From assembly GCF_030814215.1 (NCBI RefSeq), contig NZ_JAUSUT010000001.1:6448001-6512000 (forward strand): a stretch of DNA of 64,000 bases, read 5' to 3'. Below are positions 17,617 to 26,921 of this stretch, one piece after another. Positions within the stretch are counted from its first letter, which is position 1, and each line of letters opens with the position of its first letter. Below the pieces are notes generated by a model. That model had not been told where the DNA came from. It did not search any database and was given only the letters and a program-made list of their open reading frames with translations. Source of the stretch: Amycolatopsis thermophila (GTDB lineage: Bacteria; Actinomycetota; Actinomycetes; Mycobacteriales; Pseudonocardiaceae). The position numbers and the translations under genes are program-made.

Positions 17617-18000
17617 ATGCGCGCCACCGCCCGACTGCTGTCCACCGCCGTCCTGGCCACCGCGCTGGTCGCCGGGCCCGGCACCGCGCAGGCCGTCGAC
17701 CTCCGGTCCGTCACCGACACCTACCTGTTCGGCACCTCGCTGAGCCGGTTCGAGCAGATCCGCGCGGACCGGCCCTACGCGTCGGTGCTCGACTGGTCGT
17801 CGGACACCTGCTCGTGGTCGCCGGACAAGCCGCTCGGGTTCGACTTCTCCCCCGCCTGCCACCGCCACGACTTCGGCTACCGCAACTACAAGCGGCAGGA
17901 CCGCTTCACGTCGGCCAACCGGAAGAAGATCGACGACAACTTCTACACCGACCTGAAGAAGATCTGCGGTGGCGACTGGAGCTGCAACGGCACCGCGTGA
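17617..18000 (+). pseudogene. Secreted prokaryotic phospholipase A2, C terminus cut by a TGA
   Basis: 127 codons encode a signal peptide (cleavage after AQA, about residue 26) and a prokaryotic phospholipase A2: calcium-site region DWSSDTCSW, the catalytic stretch CHRHDFGYRNYKRQ with the His-Asp pair, and two further disulfide cysteines in KKICGGDWSCNGTA. A TGA then interrupts the frame, but the next codons read [12 protein letters not shown] before TAG at 18037-18039. Streptomyces homologues, as I recall them, continue STAWTYYQAV, so the TGA stands exactly where Trp (TGG) is expected. The final 13 residues are lost; an enzyme of reduced stability, or a sequencing error, are both possible. 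RBS GAGGGAG. Confidence 0.72.
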
Positions 18001-18035
18001 ACCTACTACCAGGCCGTCCGGAGGTTCGGGGGCTC

Positions 18036-20525
18036 CTAGTCCCCGCCGTCGTCGTCCGGCGTCGAGCCGCCGCGGATGAGCATCAGCGTGCCTTCCAGGT
18101 CCTCCGGTTTGACGAGCACGTCGCGGGCCTTCGAGCCCTCCGACGGGCCCACCACGCCGCGGGTCTCCAGCAGGTCCATCAGCCGCCCGGCCTTGGCGAA
18201 GCCGACGCGCAGCTTGCGCTGCAGCATCGAGGTCGACCCGAACTGCGAGGTGATGATGAGCTCGGCGGCCTGCAGCAGGACGTCGAGGTCGTCGCCGATG
18301 TCGGGGTCGATGTCCTTCTTCTCGCCGGCCTTGGCGGCGGTGACGCCCTCCTGGTACTCCGGCTGCGCCTGGTCCTTGGTGAAGTTGACGATCGCGGCGA
18401 TCTCGTCGTCGCCGACGTAGGCGCCCTGGATGCGGACCGGCTTACCGGCGCCCATCGGCAGGTACAGCCCGTCGCCCATGCCGATCAGCTTCTCCGCACC
18501 CGGCTGGTCCAGGATGACCCGCGAGTCGGTCAGCGACGAGGTCGCGAACGCCAGCCGCGACGGCACGTTGGTCTTGATCAGGCCGGTGACGACGTCGACC
18601 GACGGCCGCTGCGTGGCCAGCACCAGGTGGATCCCGGCGGCGCGGGCCTTCTGCGTGATCCGCACGATCGCGTCCTCGACGTCGCGCGGCGCGGTCATCA
18701 TCAGGTCGGCCAGCTCGTCGACGATCGCCATGATGTAGGGGTACGGGCGGTACTCCCGCTCGCTCCCCGGCGGCGCCTGGATGTCACCGGACCTCACCTT
18801 CTTGTTGAAGTCGTCGATGTGACGCACCCGGTTGGCCTGCATGTCCTGGTAGCGCTGCTCCATCTCCTCGACCAGCCAGGCCAGCGCCGCGGCGGCCTTC
18901 TTCGGCTGGGTGATGATGGGCGTGATCAGGTGCGGGATGCCCTCGTACGGGGTCAGTTCGACCATCTTGGGGTCGATGAGGATCATCCGGACCTCGTCCG
19001 GCGTGGCCCGCGACAGCAGCGACACCAGCATCGAGTTGACGAAGCTCGACTTACCGGACCCGGTGGACCCGGCGACCAGCAGGTGCGGCATCTTCGTCAG
19101 GTTCGCGGTGACGAAGTGGCCCTCGATGTCCTTGCCCAGCCCGATGACCATCGGGTGGTTGTCCTTGCCCGCCGTCGGCGAGCGCAGCACGTCGCCGAGG
19201 CGGACCATCTCGCGGTCGGAGTTGGGCACCTCGATGCCCACCGCGGACTTGCCCGGGATCGGGGCGAGCAGCCGCACGTTGTCGGTGGCCACCGCGTAGG
19301 CGATGTTCTTGGTCAGCGCGGTGATCTTCTCGACCTTCACGCCCGGGCCGAGCTCGACCTCGTACCGGGTGACCGTGGGGCCGCGGGTGAATCCGGTGAC
19401 CTGGGCGTCGACGTTGAACTGCTCCAGCACGCCGGTGATCGCCTCGATCATCGCGTCGTTGGCCTTGCTGCGGGTCTTCGGCGCGTCGCCCAGCTGCAGC
19501 AGGTCGGCGGGCGGCAGCTCGTAGTCGCCCTCGACGGTGCGGGTGACCGTCATCGGCGGATCGGCCTTCTTCGGCTTCTTCTCCGGGACCTCGGCGGGCA
19601 CCGGCCGCGGCGGCCTGGCCGGGGACGGCGGCTCGGCGAGCGCGGACTCGATGTCCAGCTGCTGCGGCGCGTCCTCGGCACCGCTGGCCTGGCGGCGGCG
19701 CGACGGCTTGCGCAGGCGGACGGCCTTCGGGTCGGCCTCGAGCGCCTCGGTCTTGTCGCGCTCCGCGGCGCGCTTCTCGCGCTCGGCCTCCTCCTCGGCC
19801 AGCTCCTCCGGGTCCAGGCCCCACGTGCGGACCAGGTGCGGGATGTCGCGGATGCGGGTGCCGGTGAACACCAGCACGCCGAACGCGAGCGCGATGACCA
19901 GCAGCGGGACCGCGACCCAGGCGGTGACGCCCTGCGCGAGCAGGTCGCCGGAGAGGTAGCCGAGCACGCCGCCGGCGTAGCGCTGGTCCTCGATGTCGTG
20001 CGGGCGGCCGTTGAACAGGTGCAGCAGGCCCAGCAGCGCGAGCACGCCCAGGACGCTGCCGATCACCATGCGCGGGCGGACCTCGGGCTGGGGTTCCGAG
20101 CGCATCAGCGTGACCGCGGTGACCACCAGGACCAGGGGCAGCGTGACGGCCCCGGCGCCGAGGATCGAGCGGGTGCCCAGCTCGACGTAACCGCCGACCG
20201 GTCCCGCCGCGCGCCACCACACGCCGGCGGCGATCAGCACGGCCAGCGCGACGTAACCCAGTGCGAGACCGTCGCGGCGGTGTTCCGCCTCCAGCTCGCG
20301 TCCGCGGCCGACGGTGCGCACGACGCTGCCCAGGCCCTTGGCCAGCAGGGTCCAGCCGCCGCGGACGGCCTTGCTGAACGTGCCGGCCTTGCGCGGGGCC
20401 GGTTTGCGGGAGCGCGAAGCGGCGGGCCGCGACCGGGTGGCGCCGCGCGTGGACTTGCGCGCCGTGCCGCCCTTGCCGCCGGTCCGTTTCGTGCCGCTGC
20501 TCCTCGTCGCCGACCCGCTAGCCAT
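18036..20525 (-). CDS. ftsK: DNA translocase FtsK
   Basis: An 829-residue FtsK/SpoIIIE translocase. A basic Ser/Lys/Arg-rich N terminus is followed by about four membrane helices (residues 100-240), a charged linker, and the RecA-like motor with Walker [12 protein letters not shown] (K492), Walker [15 protein letters not shown] and the winged-helix gamma domain ([20 protein letters not shown]), which reads KOPS-type polarity sequences. It pumps chromosome ends through the division septum. ATG at 20525: the adjacent AGGAGG is too close to act as Shine-Dalgarno, while TACCGT 7 nt upstream indicates a leaderless mRNA. Confidence 0.93.
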   Translation of the reverse strand: MASGSATRSSGTKRTGGKGGTARKSTRGATRSRPAASRSRKPAPRKAGTFSKAVRGGWTLLAKGLGSVVRTVGRGRELEAEHRRDGLALGYVALAVLIAAGVWWRAAGPVGGYVELGTRSILGAGAVTLPLVLVVTAVTLMRSEPQPEVRPRMVIGSVLGVLALLGLLHLFNGRPHDIEDQRYAGGVLGYLSGDLLAQGVTAWVAVPLLVIALAFGVLVFTGTRIRDIPHLVRTWGLDPEELAEEEAEREKRAAERDKTEALEADPKAVRLRKPSRRRQASGAEDAPQQLDIESALAEPPSPARPPRPVPAEVPEKKPKKADPPMTVTRTVEGDYELPPADLLQLGDAPKTRSKANDAMIEAITGVLEQFNVDAQVTGFTRGPTVTRYEVELGPGVKVEKITALTKNIAYAVATDNVRLLAPIPGKSAVGIEVPNSDREMVRLGDVLRSPTAGKDNHPMVIGLGKDIEGHFVTANLTKMPHLLVAGSTGSGKSSFVNSMLVSLLSRATPDEVRMILIDPKMVELTPYEGIPHLITPIITQPKKAAAALAWLVEEMEQRYQDMQANRVRHIDDFNKKVRSGDIQAPPGSEREYRPYPYIMAIVDELADLMMTAPRDVEDAIVRITQKARAAGIHLVLATQRPSVDVVTGLIKTNVPSRLAFATSSLTDSRVILDQPGAEKLIGMGDGLYLPMGAGKPVRIQGAYVGDDEIAAIVNFTKDQAQPEYQEGVTAAKAGEKKDIDPDIGDDLDVLLQAAELIITSQFGSTSMLQRKLRVGFAKAGRLMDLLETRGVVGPSEGSKARDVLVKPEDLEGTLMLIRGGSTPDDDGGD

Positions 20526-20644
20526 GCCTCCTACGGTAACCGCCTGGGCTCACCAGCCCCAGCAGCCACACTCGGCACAGCAGGAACTTTCCCCGCACGG
20601 GCAGACCTTGATCCGCCATCACGGTGATCTGCCATGCTGGCGCC

Positions 20645-21454
20645 ATGTTCGCGCTGCACTCCGACGACACCGGGCAGACACGCCGCAGGCCACCGGCCGT
20701 GTGGCGGACGATGACCCGTCTGGACCAGGGGCTGGTGTCGCTGACCGGCCGGCTGCGGATCACCGGGCGGATCGCGCCCGGCCTGCGCGGCCGTCCGTTC
20801 CTGATGGCCGCCAACCACATCGGCGTGTTCGACCCGTTCGTGCTGATCGCCGCGTGCCGCCGGATCGGGATCTCGCCGCGGTTCCTGCTGGCCGGCGGGA
20901 TCCTGGACGCGCCGGTGATCGGGCCCGCGCTCAAGGTCAGCGGGCACATGCGGATCGACCGCGGCAAGGCCAGCGCGCTGGAGCAGTTCGCGCAGGCCGT
21001 GGAGGAGATGCGGACCACGCCGGACCCGATCATCGTCTACCCGGAGGGCCGGATCAGCCACGACCCTGGCCTGTGGCCGGAACGCGGCAAAACCGGCGCC
21101 GCCCGGCTCGCGATCGCCGCCGGCGTGCCGGTGGTGCCGATCAGCCAGTGGGGCGCGCACGAGGCGGTGTACTGGGGCACGGAGCGCGTCGAGGGGCCCG
21201 CGGACCTGCTGCCGCTGGCCCGGTCCGGTCTGACGGCGCCCCTGCGCCGCCCGACCTACCGCGTGCACTTCGGCGAGCCCGTCGACCTCGGCGACATCGA
21301 GCCCGCTCGCCCGGGCGCGGGCGTGCGGGCGCACGCGAAGATCATGCGCGCGATCACGGCGGGGCTGGTGCCGCTGCGCGCGGACGAGCCCGACAAGCCG
21401 AAATTCCACGACCCGACGCGGCCCACGGACACGATCAGCCCCTGGCGGCCCTGA
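20645..21454 (+). CDS. 1-acyl-sn-glycerol-3-phosphate acyltransferase (PlsC-like)
   Basis: A 269-residue acyltransferase. The acceptor motif NHIGVFDP (NHx4D box) and IVYPEGRISHDPG (the EGR block) define the PlsC/LPLAT family, which adds the second acyl chain in phospholipid synthesis or acylates lipoglycans. No clear membrane span. The ATG at 20645 is preferred over a GTG seven codons upstream; a CATGCT hexamer lies 6 nt before it and TTGATC 19 nt further up. It diverges from ftsK across 119 nt. Confidence 0.82.
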   Translation: MFALHSDDTGQTRRRPPAVWRTMTRLDQGLVSLTGRLRITGRIAPGLRGRPFLMAANHIGVFDPFVLIAACRRIGISPRFLLAGGILDAPVIGPALKVSGHMRIDRGKASALEQFAQAVEEMRTTPDPIIVYPEGRISHDPGLWPERGKTGAARLAIAAGVPVVPISQWGAHEAVYWGTERVEGPADLLPLARSGLTAPLRRPTYRVHFGEPVDLGDIEPARPGAGVRAHAKIMRAITAGLVPLRADEPDKPKFHDPTRPTDTISPWRP

Positions 21455-21483
21455 CCACCCGACGGCCCTGAGCGCCCACGGCT

Positions 21484-21499
21484 CCGGCCACTGTGCCGG
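21484..21499. terminator. Small hairpin between convergent plsC-like and monooxygenase genes
   Basis: CCGGC-CACTGT-GCCGG (5-bp stem, 6-nt loop) in the 47-bp convergent gap. Weak, without a T-run; a bidirectional terminator is plausible. Confidence 0.3.
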
Positions 21500-21501
21500 C
21501 G

Positions 21502-22848
21502 TCAGCGACGGTAGGCCGCCCCCGGGTGGTCTGCCGCCAGGCGGGGGCCCGCGCCCCCGAGGCGTTCGCGGAGCGTGCCGGCCCCGGGGTGTTCCGGGAC
21601 GCGCCCGCGGCGGCGCAGCTCCGGCACCACCCAGCGCGCGAAGTCGGCGAAGGTGCCGGGCGTCGTCGCGTACGCGAGGTTGAAGCCGTCCACACCCGCC
21701 TCCTCGACCCACCGCTCCAGCTCGTCCGCCACCTCCGGGCCCGACCCCGCCACCACGGGACCGCGGCCGCCCAGGCCGATGAACCCGGCCAGCTCGCGGG
21801 GCGTCCAGGCGCGCCCGCCCGTCGTGAACGACGCCAGCGCCGACCGGTTCGCGTCGCCGTCGGCGTAGGTCAGCGGCTCGTCCACGTCCAGCTCGGCCAG
21901 GTCGACTCCCGTCCAGCCGCCGAACAGGGCGAACGCGCCGGGCACCGACACCAGCGACTCGTACGACCGCAGCTTCTCCGCGGCTTCCGCGGACGTCGCG
22001 CCCACCACGGGCGTCAGCATCGTGAAGATCTTCACCGCCCGCGGGTCCCGCCCGTGCTCGGCCACGCCCGCGCGGATCGCCTCCACCGAGCGGCGGACCA
22101 CCTCCGGCGACGGCCCGGACACGAACACCGCCTCGGCGTGCCGGGCCGCGAACCGCACCCCCCGCGGGGAGGCGCCCGCCTGGAACAGCACCGGCGTGCG
22201 CTGCGGCGACGGCTCCGACAGGTGCGGCCCGGGCACCGAGAAGTACCGGCCCCGGTGCCCGATGTCGTGCACCTTCGCCGGATCCGCGTACACCCCGCCG
22301 GACCGCACGATCGCGTCGTCCTCCCACGAGCCTTCCCACAGCTTGTAGCAGACCTCGAGGTACTCCTCGGCGATGTCGTACCGCTCGTCGTGCCGGACCT
22401 GGCTGTCCAGGCCGAGATTGCGGGCCGCGCTGTCCAGATAGGACGTCACGATGTTCCACGCCACCCGTCCGCCGGTCAGGTCGTCCACCGTGGACAGCCG
22501 GCGGGCCAGCGAGTACGGCTGCTCGTAGGTCGTGGACACGGTGACACCGAACCCGAGGTGTTCGGTCACCGCCGCCAGCGCCGGCAGCAGCACGGTCGGC
22601 TCGTTCACCGGGATCTGTGTGGCGTCGGCGACCGCGGCGTCCTTCGATCCGGCGTACACGTCGTACACCCCGAGCACATCGGCCAGGAAGAGCGCGTCGA
22701 ACCCGCCCTCCTCGAGGGTGCGCGCCAGGTCCAGCCAGGACGACAGATCGGTGTAGCGGTGTCCCTCGTCGGCGGGGTGCTTCCACAACCCCGCCGACTG
22801 GTGGCCGACGCAGTTCATGTGGAACGCGTTCAGGTAGATGCGGCTCAT
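21502..22848 (-). CDS. NtaA/DszA/SnaA-type flavin-dependent monooxygenase (LLM class)
   Basis: A 448-residue bacterial-luciferase-like monooxygenase. MNCVGHQSAGLWKHP near the start, LARTLEEGGFDALFLADVLG, STVDDLTGGRVAWNIVTSYL and GASPRGVRFAARHAEAVFVS are hallmarks of the NtaA/SnaA/DszA branch, which uses reduced FMN to oxidise chelators, sulfones or antibiotics. The substrate is not evident. The start overlaps the stop of the upstream MHS transporter (ATGA), so uptake and oxidation of one compound are probably coupled. The divergent wrbA next door could influence flavin or quinone redox state. Confidence 0.85.
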   Translation of the reverse strand: MSRIYLNAFHMNCVGHQSAGLWKHPADEGHRYTDLSSWLDLARTLEEGGFDALFLADVLGVYDVYAGSKDAAVADATQIPVNEPTVLLPALAAVTEHLGFGVTVSTTYEQPYSLARRLSTVDDLTGGRVAWNIVTSYLDSAARNLGLDSQVRHDERYDIAEEYLEVCYKLWEGSWEDDAIVRSGGVYADPAKVHDIGHRGRYFSVPGPHLSEPSPQRTPVLFQAGASPRGVRFAARHAEAVFVSGPSPEVVRRSVEAIRAGVAEHGRDPRAVKIFTMLTPVVGATSAEAAEKLRSYESLVSVPGAFALFGGWTGVDLAELDVDEPLTYADGDANRSALASFTTGGRAWTPRELAGFIGLGGRGPVVAGSGPEVADELERWVEEAGVDGFNLAYATTPGTFADFARWVVPELRRRGRVPEHPGAGTLRERLGGAGPRLAADHPGAAYRR

Positions 22849-24143
22849 GCCAGCCCCTCCCGGTTGGTCTCGCGCGCGAACCACGCGGAGGCGAACGTCA
22901 GCACCGCAAGCCCCGCGAAGTAGGCGACGATCAGCCACGGCTCGCCATCCCCCGCCACCAGCAGCGCGGCCGCGATCAGTGGCGCGAACCCGCCGGAGAG
23001 CACGGCCCCGATCTGGTAGCCCAGTGACGCGCCGCTGTAGCGCACGCGGGTGTCGAACAGCTCCCCGAACCACGCGGCCTGCGGGCCGTACATCGCGTCG
23101 TGCACCACGTTGACGCCGAACACGATCGCCAGCACCACCGCCACCGCGGACCCGGAACCGGCCGCCCAGAAGAACAGCGCGAGCGCGACGATCCCGGCGA
23201 GCGCGCCGAACAGGTACGGCGGGCGGCGCCCGAACCGGTCCGACACGTAGCCCCACAGCGGCGTGCTGACCAAGCCGATCGCCGAGGAGATCATCACCGC
23301 GACCAGCCCGACGGCACTGTTCTTGCCGAACGTGGTCTGCAGGTAGGTCAGCGAATACGTGGTCAGCAGCACGAACAACGCGATCTGCGACAGCCGCAGC
23401 CCGGTGGTCAGCGCGACGTTGCGCGGCTGGGTGCGCAGCACCTCCACGACCGGCAGGCGCGCGGTCCCGCCGACGGCGCGCAGCTGCGCGAACACCGGCG
23501 CGTCGGTCAGCCGCAGCCGGATCACCAGGCCGATCACCACCAGCACGACGCTGAGCAGGAACGGCAGGCGCCACGCCCAGGACAGGAACCCCTCGTCACC
23601 GGCCAGGGTGCGCACCAGGTAGAAGACCCCGGTGGCCAGCAGCATCCCGGTCGAGGACCCGACCTGGGTGAAGCTGCCGGACAACCCGCGCCGGCCCGGC
23701 CGGGCGTGCTCGACCGACAACAGCGCCGCGCCGCCCCACTCGGCGCCCACGGCCAGGCCCTGCAACAGCCGCGACACCACGAGCAGAGCGGGGGCGGCGA
23801 TCCCGGCCTGCGCGAACGTGGGCAGCACACCGATCGCGGTCGTGGCGATCCCCATCAGCAGCAGCGCACCGACCAGCACCGCCTTGCGCCCGACGCGGTC
23901 CCCGAGGTGACCGGAGATCACCGCGCCCACCGGCCGCGCGCCGAACCCGACCGCGTAGGTGCCGAACGCCGCGAGCGTGCCCGCCGTCGCGGAGACGTTG
24001 GGGAAGAAGAGGGGTTTGAACACCAGCGCGGTCGCGGTGGCGTAGAGGTAGAAGTCGTACCACTCGATGGTGGTGCCGATCATGCTGCCGGCCGCGGCAC
24101 TGCGCGGCGTCGTGCGCGGCGGGGTGGGGACCGTCGTCGTCAT
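22845..24143 (-). CDS. MHS-family (MFS) metabolite:H+ symporter
   Basis: A 432-residue transporter with 12 predicted membrane helices. GTTIEWYDFYLYATATALVF at the N terminus and GHLGDRVGRKAVLVGALLLMG (loop 2-3) identify the metabolite:H+ symporter family, which includes KgtP, ProP and ShiA and imports organic acids. VSDRFGRRPPYLFGALAG is the second-half counterpart. The ATG at 24143 follows TACCGT by 8 nt, with GAGGA in between. It is the first gene of a two-gene operon with the flavin monooxygenase and diverges from wrbA. Confidence 0.87.
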   Translation of the reverse strand: MTTTVPTPPRTTPRSAAAGSMIGTTIEWYDFYLYATATALVFKPLFFPNVSATAGTLAAFGTYAVGFGARPVGAVISGHLGDRVGRKAVLVGALLLMGIATTAIGVLPTFAQAGIAAPALLVVSRLLQGLAVGAEWGGAALLSVEHARPGRRGLSGSFTQVGSSTGMLLATGVFYLVRTLAGDEGFLSWAWRLPFLLSVVLVVIGLVIRLRLTDAPVFAQLRAVGGTARLPVVEVLRTQPRNVALTTGLRLSQIALFVLLTTYSLTYLQTTFGKNSAVGLVAVMISSAIGLVSTPLWGYVSDRFGRRPPYLFGALAGIVALALFFWAAGSGSAVAVVLAIVFGVNVVHDAMYGPQAAWFGELFDTRVRYSGASLGYQIGAVLSGGFAPLIAAALLVAGDGEPWLIVAYFAGLAVLTFASAWFARETNREGLA

Positions 24144-24229
24144 GTCCTCGCACGGTAGGGATCCGGGCGTCGCTGTGCGCAAGCTCTCAGATACTGGAAC
24201 CGGTGTTCCGATCGCCTAGGGTGGTGATC

Positions 24230-24841
24230 GTGACCACTCGCGTTCTCGTCGTGTACTACAGCGCCACCGGCAACACCGCGAAGCTCGCCGCCGCGCTGGC
24301 CGAGGGGGCCACCGGGGCGGGCGCCGAGGTGCGCGTGCGCACGGTCGCCGAAACCGCGCCACCGGAGGCGATCGCCGGCAATCCGCGCTGGCGGGCGTGG
24401 GTGGACTCCGGTCCGCACGACGAGCAGGCCACGCTGGCCGACCTGGAGTGGGCCGACGGGCTCGCGATCGGCAGCCCGACCCGGTTCGGTGGTCCGGCGA
24501 GCCAGCTGAAGTCCTTTCTGGACACCACGGGCGGGCTGTGGGCCAAGGGAAAGCTGGTCGACAAGGTCGCCACGTCGTTCACCACGGCCTCGACCGCGCA
24601 CGGCGGCCTGGAGGCGACCGTGCTGGCGATGAACAACATCTTCTACCACTGGGGCGCGATCGTGCTGCCGCTCGGCTACGGGCAGCCGCACCTGCTGGAG
24701 TCCGGCAACCCCTACGGGGGTTCGTTCGTGTCGCGCAAGTCGGCCGAGCCGGACAAGGAGTCGCTGGAGGCGCTGCGCATCCAGGGCACCCGGCTCGCGA
24801 CGATCGCCGGGTACGTCCGGGTGGGGCGCGGCGGCGCCTGA
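24230..24841 (+). CDS. wrbA: NAD(P)H:quinone oxidoreductase, WrbA type
   Basis: A 203-residue flavodoxin-fold protein. YYSATGNTAKLAAAL binds FMN phosphate; IGSPTRFGGPASQLKSFLDT and TTGGLWAKGKLVDKVATSF are the WrbA signature; a Tyr/His/Trp stretch FYHWGAIVLPLGYG completes the site. WrbA tetramers reduce quinones by two electrons, limiting redox cycling. GTG at 24230 with TAGGGT (24217-24222) 7 nt upstream, a leaderless-type start. It diverges from the MHS-monooxygenase pair. Confidence 0.88.
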   Translation: MTTRVLVVYYSATGNTAKLAAALAEGATGAGAEVRVRTVAETAPPEAIAGNPRWRAWVDSGPHDEQATLADLEWADGLAIGSPTRFGGPASQLKSFLDTTGGLWAKGKLVDKVATSFTTASTAHGGLEATVLAMNNIFYHWGAIVLPLGYGQPHLLESGNPYGGSFVSRKSAEPDKESLEALRIQGTRLATIAGYVRVGRGGA

Positions 24842-24923
24842 CCGGCGCGGTCCGGCCGCATCCCCCGCCGTCCCGCCGTAACCGGCAAGCGAGTTTGATC
24901 GGTTAGATGAGGCGTGACGGAAT

Positions 24924-24957
24924 TCCGGTACCGCCGTACCGGAGCGCCGCTTAGGGT
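24924..24957 (+). promoter_or_regulatory. Inverted repeat and -10 element of the EamA gene
   Basis: A perfect 8-bp inverted repeat TCCGGTAC-CGCC-GTACCGGA (24924-24943) lies 8 nt before TAGGGT (24952-24957), itself 7 nt before the GTG start at 24965. The repeat covers where a -35 box would lie, so it looks like a repressor operator; as RNA it would lie outside a leaderless transcript. Confidence 0.5.
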
Positions 24958-24964
24958 GGGCGTC

Positions 24965-25924
24965 GTGGTCACCGAAGCTCCCGCGCCGGCCCGCGCCTTC
25001 GTCCCCCACCGGGGCCGCGGCACGGCGTTGATCCTCGTCTCCTCGGTCTGTTTCGGCAGCTCCGGCACCATCGCGAAGCCCGCGATGCTGGCCGGCCTGT
25101 CCGCCGAGCAGGTCGCGGCGGCCCGGATCGGTCTCGCGGCGCTGGTGCTGGCCGCCGGGGTGGCGGTGGTCCGGCCGTCGCTGCTGCGGGTGCGCCGCGC
25201 GGAGTGGCCGCTGCTGCTCGGATACGGCCTGCTCGGCGTCGCGGGCGTGCAGCTGTGCTACTTCGTCGCCGCCGGGCGGCTGCCGGTGGGCATCGCGATC
25301 CTGCTCGAGTTCACCTCGCCGGTGCTGATCGCGCTGTGGACGCGATTCGTGCGCGGCGTGCGGCTGCCCGGCCGCATGTGGGCGGGCATCGCACTGGCGA
25401 TGGCCGGGCTCGCGGGGGTCGCGCAGGTGTGGCAGGGCCTCAGCCTGAACGCGGTCGGCCTGCTCGCCGGCCTGGGCGCGGCGCTGTGCTCGGCCGCGTA
25501 CTTCCTGCTCGGCGAACACGGCGTCAGCACCCGTCACCCGCTCGGCATGGTGACCTGGGGCATGATCGTCGGCGCGGTGGCGGTGTGCGCGGTGGCGCCG
25601 CCGTGGCGGCTGCCCGCGGACATCCTCACCGCCCCGGGCGAGTTCGGCCCGTGGCACCCGCCGGTGTGGCTGCTGCTGGTGGCCGTCGCACTGTTCTCGA
25701 CCGTGCTGGCCTACGGTTTCGGGCTGCCCGCGCTGCGCCACCTCCCCGCCTCCGTCGCGAGCGTGATCGGCCTGCTCGAGCCGGTCGTCGCGACGGCGAC
25801 CGCGTGGGCGCTGCTGCACGAAACCCTGGCCTGGCCGCAGCTGTCGGGAGCGGTCGTCCTGCTGGCCGGGGCCCTGCTCGTGCAGCTCAACTCGCCGCGC
25901 CCGCAGGTGCCGGAAAGTCCCTAA
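24965..25924 (+). CDS. EamA/DMT-family exporter
   Basis: A 319-residue membrane protein with ten predicted helices arranged as two EamA repeats. The first opens with LILVSSVCFGSSGTIAKPAM, the second around LLAGLGAALCSAAYFLLGEH; VIGLLEPVVATATAWALLHE near the end is a classic RhtA/EamA motif. Such carriers export amino acids or metabolites. GTG at 24965 was chosen for its TAGGGT element; the frame opens 17 codons earlier. The stop overlaps the stop of the convergent oxidoreductase by 3 nt. Confidence 0.85.
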   Translation: MVTEAPAPARAFVPHRGRGTALILVSSVCFGSSGTIAKPAMLAGLSAEQVAAARIGLAALVLAAGVAVVRPSLLRVRRAEWPLLLGYGLLGVAGVQLCYFVAAGRLPVGIAILLEFTSPVLIALWTRFVRGVRLPGRMWAGIALAMAGLAGVAQVWQGLSLNAVGLLAGLGAALCSAAYFLLGEHGVSTRHPLGMVTWGMIVGAVAVCAVAPPWRLPADILTAPGEFGPWHPPVWLLLVAVALFSTVLAYGFGLPALRHLPASVASVIGLLEPVVATATAWALLHETLAWPQLSGAVVLLAGALLVQLNSPRPQVPESP

Positions 25925-26871
25925 CGCGTCAGCACGATCCGCCCGAACACCTCGCCGCTGTCCATCTTCCGGTGCGCCACCCCGGCCCGCTCCAGCGGCA
26001 GCAGCTCGTGCACCACCGTCTGCAGCTCACCGCGAGCCGCGGCGGCGAACTGCGCGGTCCGCACCGCACGCAGATCGGCGGCGGGCACGGTGCCGGCGCT
26101 GAAGGTGGCGAACGACAGCGACTTGCGGAAATCCGCCAGCATCTTCGCGCCGAAGTCCGCCGGCGGCTGCCCGCCGACCATGCCGACCGCGACGAGGCGG
26201 CCGTTGGGGTTGAGCCGGTCGAAGAAGGACGGCAGAGCGGCCCCGCCGACGACGTCGAAGATCACGTCGAAGCCCGCACCGCCCGCGCCCGAGCGGTCCA
26301 GCACGTCGGTCGCCCCGAGCTCGCGCAGGCGCGCGCCACGCTCGGCCGACGACGTCGTGACGGCCACCGCACCGGCGCCGCCCCGGGCCGCGAGCTGGAC
26401 CGCCGTGATCCCGATGCTCCCGGCCGCGCCGCGGACCAGCACCGACTCGCCGGGGCCGAAGCGGGCGTGGGCGAGGCCGAAGTGCGCCACCACACCGGAG
26501 CTCCCGAGCGTCACCGCGTCCACACCGGACAGCCCCGCGGGCAGCGGGACGACGTCCTCGGCCAGGGCGAGCGCGTGTTCGACGTAGCCGCCGCCGGTCC
26601 CGGTGAACGCCCACACGCGCCGTCCCACCCACGCCGGGTCGACCCCGTCACCGGCCGCGATCACCGTGCCCGCCACCTCGCCGCCGGGGATGTGCCCCTC
26701 CGCGAACCCGTAACCGGCCAGGGCACCGCTGCGGATGAGGACGTCGGCGCCACTGACGCCGATCGCCTCGGTGTCGACCAGCACCTGCCCGCGGCCGGGA
26801 ACCGGGGCCGGCAGGTCGACGACCGCCAAGCCCTCGGGTCCGCCGAACTTTTCGATCACCACTGCTTTCAC
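25921..26871 (-). CDS. Zinc-free NADPH:quinone oxidoreductase (MDR superfamily)
   Basis: A 316-residue medium-chain dehydrogenase/reductase. MKAVVIEKFGGPEGLAVVDL, PGGEVAGTVIAAGDGV and the nucleotide-binding loop VRGAAGSIGITAVQLAARGG are typical of the quinone oxidoreductase branch; the structural-zinc cysteines are absent. It probably reduces quinones or enals with NADPH. GTG start with TAGCGT 8 nt upstream. A TetR gene starts 50 nt away on the other strand, and the two -10 elements lie within that gap, so the TetR protein is likely to control this gene too. Confidence 0.83.
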   Translation of the reverse strand: MKAVVIEKFGGPEGLAVVDLPAPVPGRGQVLVDTEAIGVSGADVLIRSGALAGYGFAEGHIPGGEVAGTVIAAGDGVDPAWVGRRVWAFTGTGGGYVEHALALAEDVVPLPAGLSGVDAVTLGSSGVVAHFGLAHARFGPGESVLVRGAAGSIGITAVQLAARGGAGAVAVTTSSAERGARLRELGATDVLDRSGAGGAGFDVIFDVVGGAALPSFFDRLNPNGRLVAVGMVGGQPPADFGAKMLADFRKSLSFATFSAGTVPAADLRAVRTAQFAAAARGELQTVVHELLPLERAGVAHRKMDSGEVFGRIVLTR

Positions 26872-26921
26872 GTCGTCCGACGCTAGCGGGCGCCCCGGCC
26901 GGGCCGGCTAAAGTGAGAGCG

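Noticed and set aside
20526..20531. AGGAGG as Shine-Dalgarno of ftsK
   Set aside because: It is only 1 nt from the ATG, too close to function; TACCGT 7 nt upstream favours a leaderless start.
17535..20627. 1030-residue plus-strand open frame opposite ftsK
   Set aside because: It is an antisense shadow of ftsK: low-complexity Arg/Asp/His/Gln composition, no family motif, and ftsK on the other strand has all expected domains.
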